Shown here in pieces: positions 42,848 through 52,852 of a DNA stretch of 64,000 nt. The translations under genes and the position numbers were made by a program. A model generated the notes under the pieces. The model was given only the letters and a program-made list of their open reading frames with translations, ran no database searches and had not been told where the DNA came from. How positions within the stretch are numbered: the first letter of the stretch is position 1; each line of letters opens with the position of its first letter. Source of the DNA: an uncultured Alistipes sp. (GTDB lineage Bacteria; Bacteroidota; Bacteroidia; Bacteroidales; Rikenellaceae); assembly GCA_944320685.1 (NCBI GenBank), contig CALUIK010000003.1:124001-188000 (forward strand), read 5' to 3'.

Positions 42848-44140
42848 ATGGAGAACTTCACACCTACCGGTTATACGCTCAAGTGTGTGGCTACGGGCCA
42901 CGAATTCGAGGATGCGGGCTGGACTCTCGAGTACAAGCCGTGCACCGAGCCTTCGCTCATACGAACCATATACGCCAAGAAACAGCTCGGAGTCAAGGAT
43001 GACTGCTACGGTCTCTACAAATTCTGCGACTGGCTCCCCGTCAACCGCATGCTGAAGGGTTCGGCTGCACCCGTCACATATAAGAGCGACGGTCTGGCGC
43101 GCCATCTGGGGCTTGACAACCTCTATATTACGCTCAACGGCTACTGCCCCGAGCGCGGAGCGGCCATGACCACTTGCTCGTTCAAGGAGACCGAGGCATA
43201 CAGCGTATGCGGCAGGGCCAAGGCCGACGAAGACCGTATTCTGGTTGTGGCATCGGCTGGAAATACGGCCCGTGCCTTTGCCAAGGTGTGTTCGGAGAAC
43301 AATATAAGACTGCTGTTGTCAGTCCCTGCCGACAACCTCTCGGCCATGTGGTTCGACAAGCCGCTTTCGCCATGCGTCAAACTCATCGCATGCGACAGGG
43401 GCGGCGATTATTTCGATGCCATACGTTTGGGCGACATGCTTGTCAAGTCGCCGCGATTCTACGCCGAGGGCGGCGCCAAGAACGTGGCTCGCCGCGACGG
43501 TATGGGGACAACGGTGCTCTCGGCCGTCACGACCATAGGACGTATCCCCGACTACTATTTTCAGGCCGTAGGCAGCGGCACGGGTGCCATAGCTGCGTGG
43601 GAGGCCAACATGCGTCTCATCGAGGACGGGCGTTTCGGCAGCAATACGATGCGGCTCATGGTGTCGCAGAACGCTCCTTTCGTCCCCATGTATGATGCAT
43701 GGCGGGCCGACTCGCGCGAGTTGTTCCCATATGCGGCGGATAAGGCGCGCCGTGACGTAGCCATCATCGATGCCAAGGTGCTGTCGAACCGTAAGCCGCC
43801 TTACGGATTGTGCGGCGGCCTGTACGACGCGTTGAAAGCGACCGACGGCGATGTGCTTACGGCGACGAACGCCCAAGTGCGCAAGGCATCCAAACTGTTC
43901 GAGGATCTGGAAGGTGTGGACATACACCCTGCTGCGGCAGTGGCGCTGGCATCGCTCATAAAGCAGGTCGGCGACGGCAAGATCGCCAGCGACGCATACG
44001 TAATGCTCAATATTACAGGCGCCGGCGAGAAACGTTTTCGCGAGGAGCACGATCCGGTATACCTCGAACCTTCGTATGTATTCCCGCTCGATGCCGGTGC
44101 CGACAAGGTCGTGGCTGCGGTGGAGGCTCTGTTCGATTAA
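42848..44140 (+). CDS. Cysteate synthase
   Basis: A 430-residue PLP enzyme of the threonine-synthase fold. It has the features I associate with cysteate synthase, which makes L-cysteate from O-phospho-L-serine and sulfite. These are an N-terminal YTLKCVATGHEF zinc-ribbon-like remnant, YDWLPV-like FCDWLPVNRML, NGYCPERGAAMTTCSFKETEA with the PLP lysine, SAGNTARAF, EGGAKNVARRDGMGT, and QAVGSGTGAIAAWEA. In Bacteroidota cysteate feeds capnine/sulfobacin sulfonolipids of the outer membrane, whereas in methanogens it feeds coenzyme M. A plain threonine synthase is the main alternative but fits these motifs less well. manA follows 17 bases later. Confidence 0.85.
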   Translation: MENFTPTGYTLKCVATGHEFEDAGWTLEYKPCTEPSLIRTIYAKKQLGVKDDCYGLYKFCDWLPVNRMLKGSAAPVTYKSDGLARHLGLDNLYITLNGYCPERGAAMTTCSFKETEAYSVCGRAKADEDRILVVASAGNTARAFAKVCSENNIRLLLSVPADNLSAMWFDKPLSPCVKLIACDRGGDYFDAIRLGDMLVKSPRFYAEGGAKNVARRDGMGTTVLSAVTTIGRIPDYYFQAVGSGTGAIAAWEANMRLIEDGRFGSNTMRLMVSQNAPFVPMYDAWRADSRELFPYAADKARRDVAIIDAKVLSNRKPPYGLCGGLYDALKATDGDVLTATNAQVRKASKLFEDLEGVDIHPAAAVALASLIKQVGDGKIASDAYVMLNITGAGEKRFREEHDPVYLEPSYVFPLDAGADKVVAAVEALFD

Positions 44141-44157
44141 GCAAAGGAGTTTGAGTG

Positions 44158-45144
44158 ATGTTATATCCAGTAAGATTCATACCCCGCTTGAAGGAGCGGT
44201 TGTGGGGCGGGCACGAGTTGCTAGCCAAAGCCAAGGCCGGCAAGGCGCAGCATGTGGACCCTTCGAAAGCCTACGGCGAGAGTTGGGAGTTGTCGGCCGT
44301 TGCGGGCGATGTTTCGGTCGTGGCCAACGGCTTCCTGAAGCGCAACAATCTCGAGGAGATAATCGAGGTGTATATGGGCAATCTCATCGGTGACAAGATA
44401 TACGACCGTTACGGATTGACTTTCCCTCTGCTGATAAAGAGCCTCGACTGCCACGATGTGTTGTCCGTTCAGGTGCATCCCGACGACGAACTGGCTGCCG
44501 AACGCCATAACTCCTACGGCAAGACGGAGATGTGGTATGTGGTAAACCGCACGCCCGGAGCGGCGCTCTATGTGGGTTTCAAGGATACGTCGATCACGCG
44601 GGAGGAGTATCTCGCCGCCGTCAACGAAGACCGCCTGCCTGAATTGCTCAACCGCGTGGAGGTGGAACCAGGCGATGTGTTCTTCATTCCTGCGGGCACG
44701 GTGCATGCGCTGGGCAAGGGTATAGAGGTGGTGGAGATACAGCAGACATCCGATATTACATACCGTATATACGATTGGAACCGTGTCGATGCGGATGGCC
44801 GTTCGCGCGAACTGCATACGGCTCTGGCCGTCGATGCCATCGATTTCGCGCGCGACGGGGCTTCATGCCACATGCTCTACCATGCCGAGAAAAACCGCCC
44901 CGTAACGCTGGTCGACTGCCAGTATTTCACCACGAACCTCATCGAACTGGACGGCAGTGCGGAACGTGATTTCGCCTCGCTCGACTCTTTCGTACTCTAC
45001 ATCTGCGCCGAGGGCGAGGGTGAGGTGAAGATGGGGGATAGCACCGAGCGCCTTTCGCCGCTCGATCTGGTGATGATCCCCGCTGAGGCCGACAGCGTGG
45101 AGATCGGCGGCCGCGGCAAATTGCTGGAGGTGTATATAAAATAG
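44158..45144 (+). CDS. manA: Mannose-6-phosphate isomerase, class I
   Basis: A 328-residue zinc cupin enzyme that interconverts fructose-6-phosphate and mannose-6-phosphate, supplying GDP-mannose/fucose precursors. Metal ligands lie in QVHPDD, KTEMWYV and AGTVHALG. The first motif is the family's FIPRLKERLWGG. AGGAG (44145-44149) precedes GTG-ATG. I choose the ATG, as it is nine bases from this unusually clear ribosome-binding site. It sits in an operon with cysteate synthase, with no obvious metabolic link. Confidence 0.93.
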   Translation: MLYPVRFIPRLKERLWGGHELLAKAKAGKAQHVDPSKAYGESWELSAVAGDVSVVANGFLKRNNLEEIIEVYMGNLIGDKIYDRYGLTFPLLIKSLDCHDVLSVQVHPDDELAAERHNSYGKTEMWYVVNRTPGAALYVGFKDTSITREEYLAAVNEDRLPELLNRVEVEPGDVFFIPAGTVHALGKGIEVVEIQQTSDITYRIYDWNRVDADGRSRELHTALAVDAIDFARDGASCHMLYHAEKNRPVTLVDCQYFTTNLIELDGSAERDFASLDSFVLYICAEGEGEVKMGDSTERLSPLDLVMIPAEADSVEIGGRGKLLEVYIK

Positions 45145-45170
45145 AAGGATCAAAGGTACGATATATGCGC

Positions 45171-45200
45171 AGGGATGGTTCGACCAGCCGAACCATCCCT
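45171..45200. terminator. Bidirectional terminator between manA and the DUF4838 gene
   Basis: A 12-bp perfect stem AGGGATGGTTCG / CGAACCATCCCT with a 6-nt loop between convergent genes. Confidence 0.75.
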
Positions 45201-45238
45201 CCACTTTGTGTTTTGACATCACAGCTATTCCCTGAAAT

Positions 45239-46294
45239 TCAATTGCTCTCTGCGGCCCTGTATTCATAAAGGGCCTTGCCGTAGTCGTAGACGAAAGAGA
45301 CATCGCCATAGGTCTCAACATAGTCGCCGTCGAGATATACCGCATAGGCCGTGATGCTGCGTATGCCCAGACGCGCATAGGTGTCTATGTCGGAACGGAA
45401 AACGTCGCCATGCCATGTGAGCCGTTTGGCCGGCTTCTTCCAGTCGCTTACGAGCGATATGTCCATCCAGTATTCGAGCACCTGCGCCGTGGCGGCGGGA
45501 AAGACCTTCAGGTTGGCTTCCAGCGCGTCGATATATTCGCCGTGCGTGATCTGCATACCCTCGCGCCGTGCGTCACGTTCGCACAGCGGGCGGTCCCATG
45601 TGCGGAAGAACGGGGCGAACTCGAGAAAGACCCCTTCGGCGGGCTTCACCGTCGAGGGCGGCTCCAGCGTATTCTGGTATGACAGATGTGCCAGCATAGC
45701 CTTGTCATCCACCTCGCGCAGGGCCGCCATAATGCGGTTCTCTATAAGGAGGGCCTGATCGCTATCGTTGAGGTTGCGGCACTTGTCGCAAAAACACCTC
45801 TTGCCGCCGTCGTCGAGCCAGAAGTAGTATTTATGGTTTGTCGGCGGGTATCTCTCCGCACGCGCCTTGGCATTGGCGGCTATGATCTCCAGCGCCTCGG
45901 CTGACGACGGACAGCAGTTGTAGTCATTCACACGGTTGCCCTGTTCGTCCATGCGGAAATACTCGGGATGCCCGTCGTAGAGGGCTCGCGGCAGAAGCTC
46001 GGCCATGGCATGCTCCTGATACTCGACATATATGCCGTTTCGGGCGCAGCGGTCGAGGAAGTCCCGGTATTCGGGCGTCTGTTTCGTCGCCTCGCCGCAA
46101 TATATACTCAATGTATTGACATTGGCGCTGTCGGCCATTGCTACCCAGTCGATGCGGGCGGGATCCTTTACGTCGTCCCATGAAAGAACTATACCTCGGG
46201 TTGTAAAATAGGGTTGGCTGCCGCGATTGCCGCAACAACCTGCGGCTGCCAAGGCGGCGAGGACGATGGCACCGGTTCGCAAGATGTTTTTCAT
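45239..46294 (-). CDS. DUF4838-containing lipoprotein
   Basis: A 351-residue lipoprotein (lipobox around AAAGC, Cys20). A TIM-barrel-like glycosidase-related region carries the DUF4838 pattern: CPSSAEALEIIAANAKARAERYP, then YYFWLDDGGKRCFCDKCRNLNDSDQALLIENRIM and HLSYQNTLEPP. The family occurs with glycan-degrading genes in Bacteroidota, but its reaction is not known to me. The Cys-x-Cys-x2-Cys cluster could bind a metal. It has its own promoter and converges with manA. Confidence 0.78.
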   Translation of the reverse strand: MKNILRTGAIVLAALAAAGCCGNRGSQPYFTTRGIVLSWDDVKDPARIDWVAMADSANVNTLSIYCGEATKQTPEYRDFLDRCARNGIYVEYQEHAMAELLPRALYDGHPEYFRMDEQGNRVNDYNCCPSSAEALEIIAANAKARAERYPPTNHKYYFWLDDGGKRCFCDKCRNLNDSDQALLIENRIMAALREVDDKAMLAHLSYQNTLEPPSTVKPAEGVFLEFAPFFRTWDRPLCERDARREGMQITHGEYIDALEANLKVFPAATAQVLEYWMDISLVSDWKKPAKRLTWHGDVFRSDIDTYARLGIRSITAYAVYLDGDYVETYGDVSFVYDYGKALYEYRAAESN

Positions 46295-46318
46295 ATGGGC
46301 TTTCAGGGTTGGTCAGAA

Positions 46319-46326
46319 CAAAATTA
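46319..46326 (-). promoter_or_regulatory. -7 box of the DUF4838 gene
   Basis: TAATTTTG on the minus strand, with a leader of about 20 bases. Confidence 0.6.
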
Positions 46327-46389
46327 CGGATTTTTTTGCTCACGTCAAATTCTGAATAGGTCCTTATGCAATCATATCGGATGCCTTAC

Positions 46390-46432
46390 AAGAAAAACCG
46401 GCGGGAGCATCCGTCATGGACGCTCCCGCCGG
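46390..46432 (-). terminator. Rho-independent terminator of prs
   Basis: An 11-bp perfect stem CCGGCGGGAGC / GCTCCCGCCGG followed on the minus strand by five T. Confidence 0.88.
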
Positions 46433-46448
46433 AACATGTCTGCATATG

Positions 46449-47390
46449 CTATTTGTAGAATATCGAGCTTATCTCCTTGTAGTTGTGTACGCGCTCTATC
46501 ACGTTGGCGAAGATGTCCGCCACCGACAGCACCGTGAACTTGTGCAGATCCTTTTCGTGGTTCAGCGGAATGGTATCGGTAACGATGACCTCCTGAAGCT
46601 GGCTGTCGTTTATGCGCTCGTATGCGGCACCCGACAGCACGGGGTGGGTGATTACGGCGCGGACGCTCTTGGCTCCCTTCTCCATGAGCATATTGGCTGC
46701 CATGCATATCGTGCCTGCCGTGTCGATCATGTCGTCGACAATGATTATGTTGCGGCCCTCGACTTCACCGATGGCGGTCATGCTGCCTACGACATTGGCT
46801 TTGGCGCGCTCCTTGTGCGAGATGATTATGGGGGTATGCAGGTGCTTGGCGTAGGCATTGGCACGCTTGGCGCCGCCCATGTCGGGTGCGGCGATCGAGA
46901 GATCCTCGATGTTGAGGCTCTGGATGTAGGGTACGAAGATGCCGCTGGCATAAAGCGCATCGACGGGGACGTCGAAGAACCCTTGTATCTGGTCGGCATG
47001 CAGGTCCATCGTCATGATCCGGTCGACGCCTGCCGCAACGAGCAGGTTGGCCACGAGTTTGGCGCCTATGGGCACACGGGGACGATCCTTGCGATCCTGA
47101 CGTGCCCAGCCGAAGTAGGGCATTACGGCAATCACCTTGTATGCCGATGCGCGCCGTGCCGCATCGATCATCATGAGCAGCTCCATCAGGTTGTCCGACG
47201 AGGGAAACGTCGACTGTATGATGAACACCGTGCATCCGCGAATCGACTCGTTGTAGTAGGGTTGGAACTCGCCGTCGCTGAACTGAAGGACCTCGGAATC
47301 GCCGAGCGTCGTGCCGTAGCTTGCGACTATCTTATCGGCAAGATATCGCGAACTGCGTCCCGAGAAGAATTTGATTTTATGAATCGCCAT
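46449..47390 (-). CDS. prs: Ribose-phosphate pyrophosphokinase
   Basis: A 313-residue cytoplasmic enzyme making PRPP from ribose-5-phosphate and ATP for nucleotide, His and Trp synthesis. Motifs are SDGEFQPYYNESIRG, PYFGWARQDRKDRPRVPIGAKL (ATP/flexible loop), MDLHADQIQGFF and the PRPP loop IIIVDDMIDTAGTI. It has its own promoter 15-20 bases upstream of the start and a strong terminator. Confidence 0.97.
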   Translation of the reverse strand: MAIHKIKFFSGRSSRYLADKIVASYGTTLGDSEVLQFSDGEFQPYYNESIRGCTVFIIQSTFPSSDNLMELLMMIDAARRASAYKVIAVMPYFGWARQDRKDRPRVPIGAKLVANLLVAAGVDRIMTMDLHADQIQGFFDVPVDALYASGIFVPYIQSLNIEDLSIAAPDMGGAKRANAYAKHLHTPIIISHKERAKANVVGSMTAIGEVEGRNIIIVDDMIDTAGTICMAANMLMEKGAKSVRAVITHPVLSGAAYERINDSQLQEVIVTDTIPLNHEKDLHKFTVLSVADIFANVIERVHNYKEISSIFYK

Positions 47391-47409
47391 GATCGTTAAA
47401 AATATGTTA

Positions 47410-47417
47410 CAAATATA
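47410..47417 (-). promoter_or_regulatory. -7 box of prs
   Basis: TATATTTG on the minus strand, with a leader of about 15 bases. Confidence 0.7.
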
Positions 47418-47468
47418 ATAATAGTTGCGATGCAGCCGGTATATACGGCGGCCGGAATTGTCAACTTT

Positions 47469-48056
47469 TTATAAACAATCGCCTATGTATGCGAGTATTT
47501 CCTCGCGGCCTGCGCCCGTCGCGCTCGACGACAGGAACATCGGCGGCAGCTCCTCCCACTGTTCCGCCAGTATGCGACAATATGTGTCGACGTTGCGGCG
47601 CGTCTGTGCGGCCGACAGCTTGTCGCACTTGGTAAATATGATGCCGAAGGGAATGCCGTTCTCGCCCAGCATCCCGATGAAGCGCAGGTCTATCTTCTGC
47701 GGTTCGAGACGGCTGTCGACCAGTACGAAGAGGTAGTGCATGCGTTCGCACCGCAGCACATAGTCGAGTATTATCTGTGCGAATCCGCTCCGCTGCGCCT
47801 TCGAGACCCGTGCGTAGCCGTAACCCGGCAGGTCGACGAGATACCATGAACCGTTTATCAGAAAATGGTTTATCAGCCGTGTCTTTCCCGGTGTCGCCGA
47901 TACCTTGGCCAGTCCCTTGACACCAGTAAGCATGTTTATGAGCGATGATTTTCCCACGTTGCTTCGGCCGATGAAGGCTATGTCGCGCATGGCGTCGCGC
48001 GGGACCTGCGACACCTTTTCGGAACTGCATACGAATTGGGCTCTGTTGATCAGCAT
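47469..48056 (-). CDS. engB: GTPase EngB/YsxC
   Basis: A 195-residue GTPase needed for 50S ribosome assembly and linked to division. It has GRSNVGKSSLINML (G1), DLPGYGYA (G3) and TKCDKLS (G4). The length is normal. A -7 box (48094-48101) lies about 38 bases upstream. Confidence 0.95.
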   Translation of the reverse strand: MLINRAQFVCSSEKVSQVPRDAMRDIAFIGRSNVGKSSLINMLTGVKGLAKVSATPGKTRLINHFLINGSWYLVDLPGYGYARVSKAQRSGFAQIILDYVLRCERMHYLFVLVDSRLEPQKIDLRFIGMLGENGIPFGIIFTKCDKLSAAQTRRNVDTYCRILAEQWEELPPMFLSSSATGAGREEILAYIGDCL

Positions 48057-48093
48057 CTGTTGGGAATATGGCCTTTAGGCGGCTTACACGGCG

Positions 48094-48101
48094 CAAAAAT
48101 A
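48094..48101 (-). promoter_or_regulatory. -7 box of engB
   Basis: TATTTTTG on the minus strand. It is divergent from the ftsE promoter. Confidence 0.6.
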
Positions 48102-48218
48102 GTAAAAAATCGCAATTACAAAAAAACAACCTCCCTCAAGAGCCTGTACTGCACCCGTAAAGTCAGTTGCGATGGAGATTTTTTTTGCCTTGCGGCATTG
48201 ACTTGTTCCGAAAAACGT

Positions 48219-48414
48219 TATATTTGTAGGTTAAACGATTGTCGCAGCTGCGGGCCGTATCTGCAGGGTGTACCGTACATTTATGCGGCATGTCCCATGT
48301 CGGGTCTTCGCTGCGTCATACGGTGCGGGACTTCTCGGCAGTCCGCCGTATGACGCGAGGCCGGACGGTTTGGCGTTAACGTGCGAATCAACAATATCGG
48401 AAGATTATCGGATT
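48219..48414 (+). promoter_or_regulatory. ftsE promoter and long structured leader
   Basis: TATATTTG (48219-48226) with TTG 18 bases upstream starts a leader of about 180 bases without a gene. The leader contains a strong hairpin: CGTCATACGG (48314-48323) pairs with CCGTATGACG (48346-48355), and inner bases extend the stem with small bulges. No T-run follows it, so it is not an obvious terminator. It may regulate ftsE translation. I do not recognise it as a known riboswitch. Confidence 0.5.
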
Positions 48415-49167
48415 ATGGATAGAGGCAACAACGTGGTCGAACTTCGCAACGTGGCCATATACCACAGCGACGACTCGTCGCGCGGCGGAGTGGGTGCCGA
48501 GGGAGAGCTGGTTCTCTCGGACGTCAACCTGTCGGTGGCAGCCGGCGAAACCGTATATTTCATCGGCCGTGTCGGCAGCGGCAAGAGCACTCTGCTCAAA
48601 ACCATGTACGCCGAGATCCCCCTGCACGAGGGCGAAGGCCGGGTGGTGGGCATGGACCTGCGGCGGCTTCGGCGCAGCGCCATTCCGTACCTGCGTCGCC
48701 GTATGGGTATCGTGTTCCAAGATTATCAGCTGCTCGACGACCGCAACGTTTTTTTCAATCTCTACGACGTGATGAAGGCTACGGGGTGGAGGCGCGAGGC
48801 CGACATACGCCGCCGTATAGACGAGGTGCTGACGCTTGTGGGGCTTGACAACAAGACCTACAAGATGCCGCATGAGCTCTCGGGCGGCGAACAGCAGCGC
48901 CTGACCATAGCCCGCGCTCTGATCAACGCGCCGCGGCTGCTGTTGGCCGACGAGCCCACGGGCAACCTCGACCCTGTCACGGCAGACGGTATCATGCGTC
49001 TTTTCCGCGAGATCGCTGCATCGGGTTGCGCCGTGATAATGTCGACGCACAACACGGCTCTTATAGAGCAGTATCCGGCACGTACCATACTCTTCTCGAA
49101 GGGGCGCATCTCCGAAATAGACATCGAAAGGAGCCTCGATGCGGATCATTCGGATATGGGAAGATAA
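48415..49167 (+). CDS. ftsE: Cell-division ABC transporter ATPase FtsE
   Basis: A 250-residue ATPase that with FtsX couples septal peptidoglycan hydrolysis to ATP. It has [12 protein letters not shown] (Walker A), [15 protein letters not shown] (Q-loop and the FtsE-type segment), [15 protein letters not shown] (signature), [13 protein letters not shown] (Walker B) and STHN (H-loop). No ftsX follows. Frame is open upstream, but family alignment begins near this ATG. gyrB follows with its own promoter. Confidence 0.9.
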   Translation: MDRGNNVVELRNVAIYHSDDSSRGGVGAEGELVLSDVNLSVAAGETVYFIGRVGSGKSTLLKTMYAEIPLHEGEGRVVGMDLRRLRRSAIPYLRRRMGIVFQDYQLLDDRNVFFNLYDVMKATGWRREADIRRRIDEVLTLVGLDNKTYKMPHELSGGEQQRLTIARALINAPRLLLADEPTGNLDPVTADGIMRLFREIAASGCAVIMSTHNTALIEQYPARTILFSKGRISEIDIERSLDADHSDMGR

Positions 49168-49203
49168 AGGTGTCGCAGGTTTGGAAAAACCGATAAAAAA
49201 CCC

Positions 49204-49211
49204 TATTTTTG
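49204..49211 (+). promoter_or_regulatory. -7 box of gyrB
   Basis: TATTTTTG, ending 13 bases before the first ATG. The leader would be only about 8 bases. Confidence 0.6.
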
Positions 49212-49221
49212 TACGTTTTAA

Positions 49222-51210
<1,989 letters not shown>

Positions 51211-51225
51211 GCGTATTGGATACTG

Positions 51226-51268
51226 GGGACCGCATGCCCGGCGAGGCGGTGCGGTCCCTTTGTTTTTG
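51226..51268 (+). terminator. Terminator of gyrB
   Basis: GGGACCGC pairs with GCGGTCCC across an 17-nt loop, followed by TTTGTTTTT. It lies directly before the udk gene. Confidence 0.75.
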
Positions 51269-51288
51269 GAGTTAAAACCTTTGATGAC

Positions 51289-51912
51289 ATGAAAGTTACG
51301 GTAATAGGTGTGGCTGGCGGTACGGGTTCCGGCAAAAGCACTCTGGTCAAACGCCTGCAGGAGGCTTTCGGTGAGGATGATGTGGCGACGTTGTGCCATG
51401 ACTACTATTACAAGGCTCATCCGGAACTTACGTACGAGGAGCGTACGAAGCTCAACTACGACCATCCGCAGGCTTTCGACACCGACATGATGGTGGCGCA
51501 CATACGCGCGTTGAAGGACAATGTTCCCATCGAGCATCCCGTCTACTCGTTCGTCGAGCACGACCGCCTGCCGCAGCGCGTGGCCGTGAAGCCGTCGAAA
51601 GTGATTATCGTGGACGGCATCCTTATCTTCGAGAACAAGGAGTTGCGTGACATGATGGACATCAAGGTCTTTGTCGATACCGATGCCGACATACGCCTTG
51701 CACGCCGCATCCTGCGCGACGTGTGCGACCGCGGCCGTACAATGCAATCGGTCATCGACCAGTACGTCGAGACCGTAAAACCCATGCACGAGGAGTTCGT
51801 CGAGCCGTCGAAGAAGTATGCCGACGTGATAATCCCCGAAGGCGGATTCAACTCCGTGGCCGTATCGATGCTCATACAGAGCATACGCTCGCTTATCGAC
51901 GAAAATAAATAA
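51289..51912 (+). CDS. udk: Uridine kinase
   Basis: A 207-residue P-loop kinase that phosphorylates uridine and cytidine in pyrimidine salvage. It has GVAGGTGSGKSTLVKRL (Walker A), LCHDYYYKAH and NYDHPQAFDTDMM (substrate), and VDTDADIRLARRILRD with DRGRT (lid). AACCTTTG just before the ATG is a one-mismatch -7 box, which would make the message nearly leaderless. Confidence 0.95.
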   Translation: MKVTVIGVAGGTGSGKSTLVKRLQEAFGEDDVATLCHDYYYKAHPELTYEERTKLNYDHPQAFDTDMMVAHIRALKDNVPIEHPVYSFVEHDRLPQRVAVKPSKVIIVDGILIFENKELRDMMDIKVFVDTDADIRLARRILRDVCDRGRTMQSVIDQYVETVKPMHEEFVEPSKKYADVIIPEGGFNSVAVSMLIQSIRSLIDENK

Positions 51913-51934
51913 CGTGTTGCGCTTCGCATCCGAA

Positions 51935-51975
51935 CAAAATAGAGGCCTTACTTGATGCAAAGCCTCTATTGTTTT
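51935..51975. terminator. Terminator between udk and the DUF5694 gene
   Basis: AATAGAGGC (51938-51946) pairs with GCCTCTATT (51962-51970), followed by GTTTTTAT. It is convergent and probably shared. Confidence 0.8.
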
Positions 51976-51988
51976 TATGATATGTTAA

Positions 51989-52852
51989 CTACTTGGAATC
52001 CTCTGTCGTTAAATATTGTCCGATATCTTCAAGCCTGTATTCCGGGGAACATTCTAACAGATAGTTCAGAATATTCATGTGTCCCGCTCCGAAGATAACT
52101 ATAATACGGTCTTCCTTGCGGGTCTTTATCCGTTGTATATTACGAAATATCCTCAGGTTACGGTTAAACCAGCGTCCGGTTTCATAATCGGTACCGATAT
52201 AGTCGTGAGGTTCTGATTCATATTTGAAGTGCCCGATCAGATAGTTCCCCAAACTACGCCGAATATTTTCCGGTTTATTGAGTGATATAAGTTCGGCTAT
52301 TATTCCGTGGTCTTGAAAAACGGATTCAGGGTGGAACTCCTTTATTGAGTCGGGATGGCTATAAAAGCTATTTTCGAAATCGATATATTCTCGACTGTCG
52401 TGCTTGTTCAGCAACTCGTTTATGTTTTCGTAATGCTTTCCCCATTCATCGACACAATATATATGGTTTATCCCTAACTTTTTTGCCAGACGGAACCCTA
52501 TTTGTTCATACTCGCCCCGCCCGAGCTCATATTTCCCCGCTTGATATAATCTTAACAAAGAGTCTATCTTCCATTGCATCTCTGCAGGGCGTTCTATCGC
52601 TATGATCGTTGGAGAAAACTCGGCCAACGCATCGACTAACGTTTCGATTTCATTCTGGTAGGTGAATTCTAAAATGTCGATCTTTTCGTTTTCATCATAT
52701 TGCACCTTGTCCAGATTGGGAAAGTCGAAATGGAAAGTCCCCAATGTCAAGATTGGAATGGCATCTTGAGCAGATATAGGGGTCGCCGCTACCAACCACA
52801 ATAGCAAAAACAGATACCATTTTATATCGGCAGCTCTTTTCACTTTGATCAT
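51989..52852 (-). CDS. DUF5694 family secreted protein, AT-rich, coupled to mutS
   Basis: A 287-residue protein with a hydrophobic signal (residues 11-28 ending ISAQ). [13 protein letters not shown] near the N-terminus, IIAIERPAE, and [12 protein letters not shown] near the C-terminus match the DUF5694 pattern, related to TraB/GumN-like folds with paired Glu/His residues. The function is unknown. Base composition is about 40% GC by eye, against about 58% around it, and codon use differs, so recent transfer is likely. Its ATG overlaps the mutS stop as ATGA, which makes expression depend on mutS translation. Confidence 0.8.
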   Translation of the reverse strand: MIKVKRAADIKWYLFLLLWLVAATPISAQDAIPILTLGTFHFDFPNLDKVQYDENEKIDILEFTYQNEIETLVDALAEFSPTIIAIERPAEMQWKIDSLLRLYQAGKYELGRGEYEQIGFRLAKKLGINHIYCVDEWGKHYENINELLNKHDSREYIDFENSFYSHPDSIKEFHPESVFQDHGIIAELISLNKPENIRRSLGNYLIGHFKYESEPHDYIGTDYETGRWFNRNLRIFRNIQRIKTRKEDRIIVIFGAGHMNILNYLLECSPEYRLEDIGQYLTTEDSK

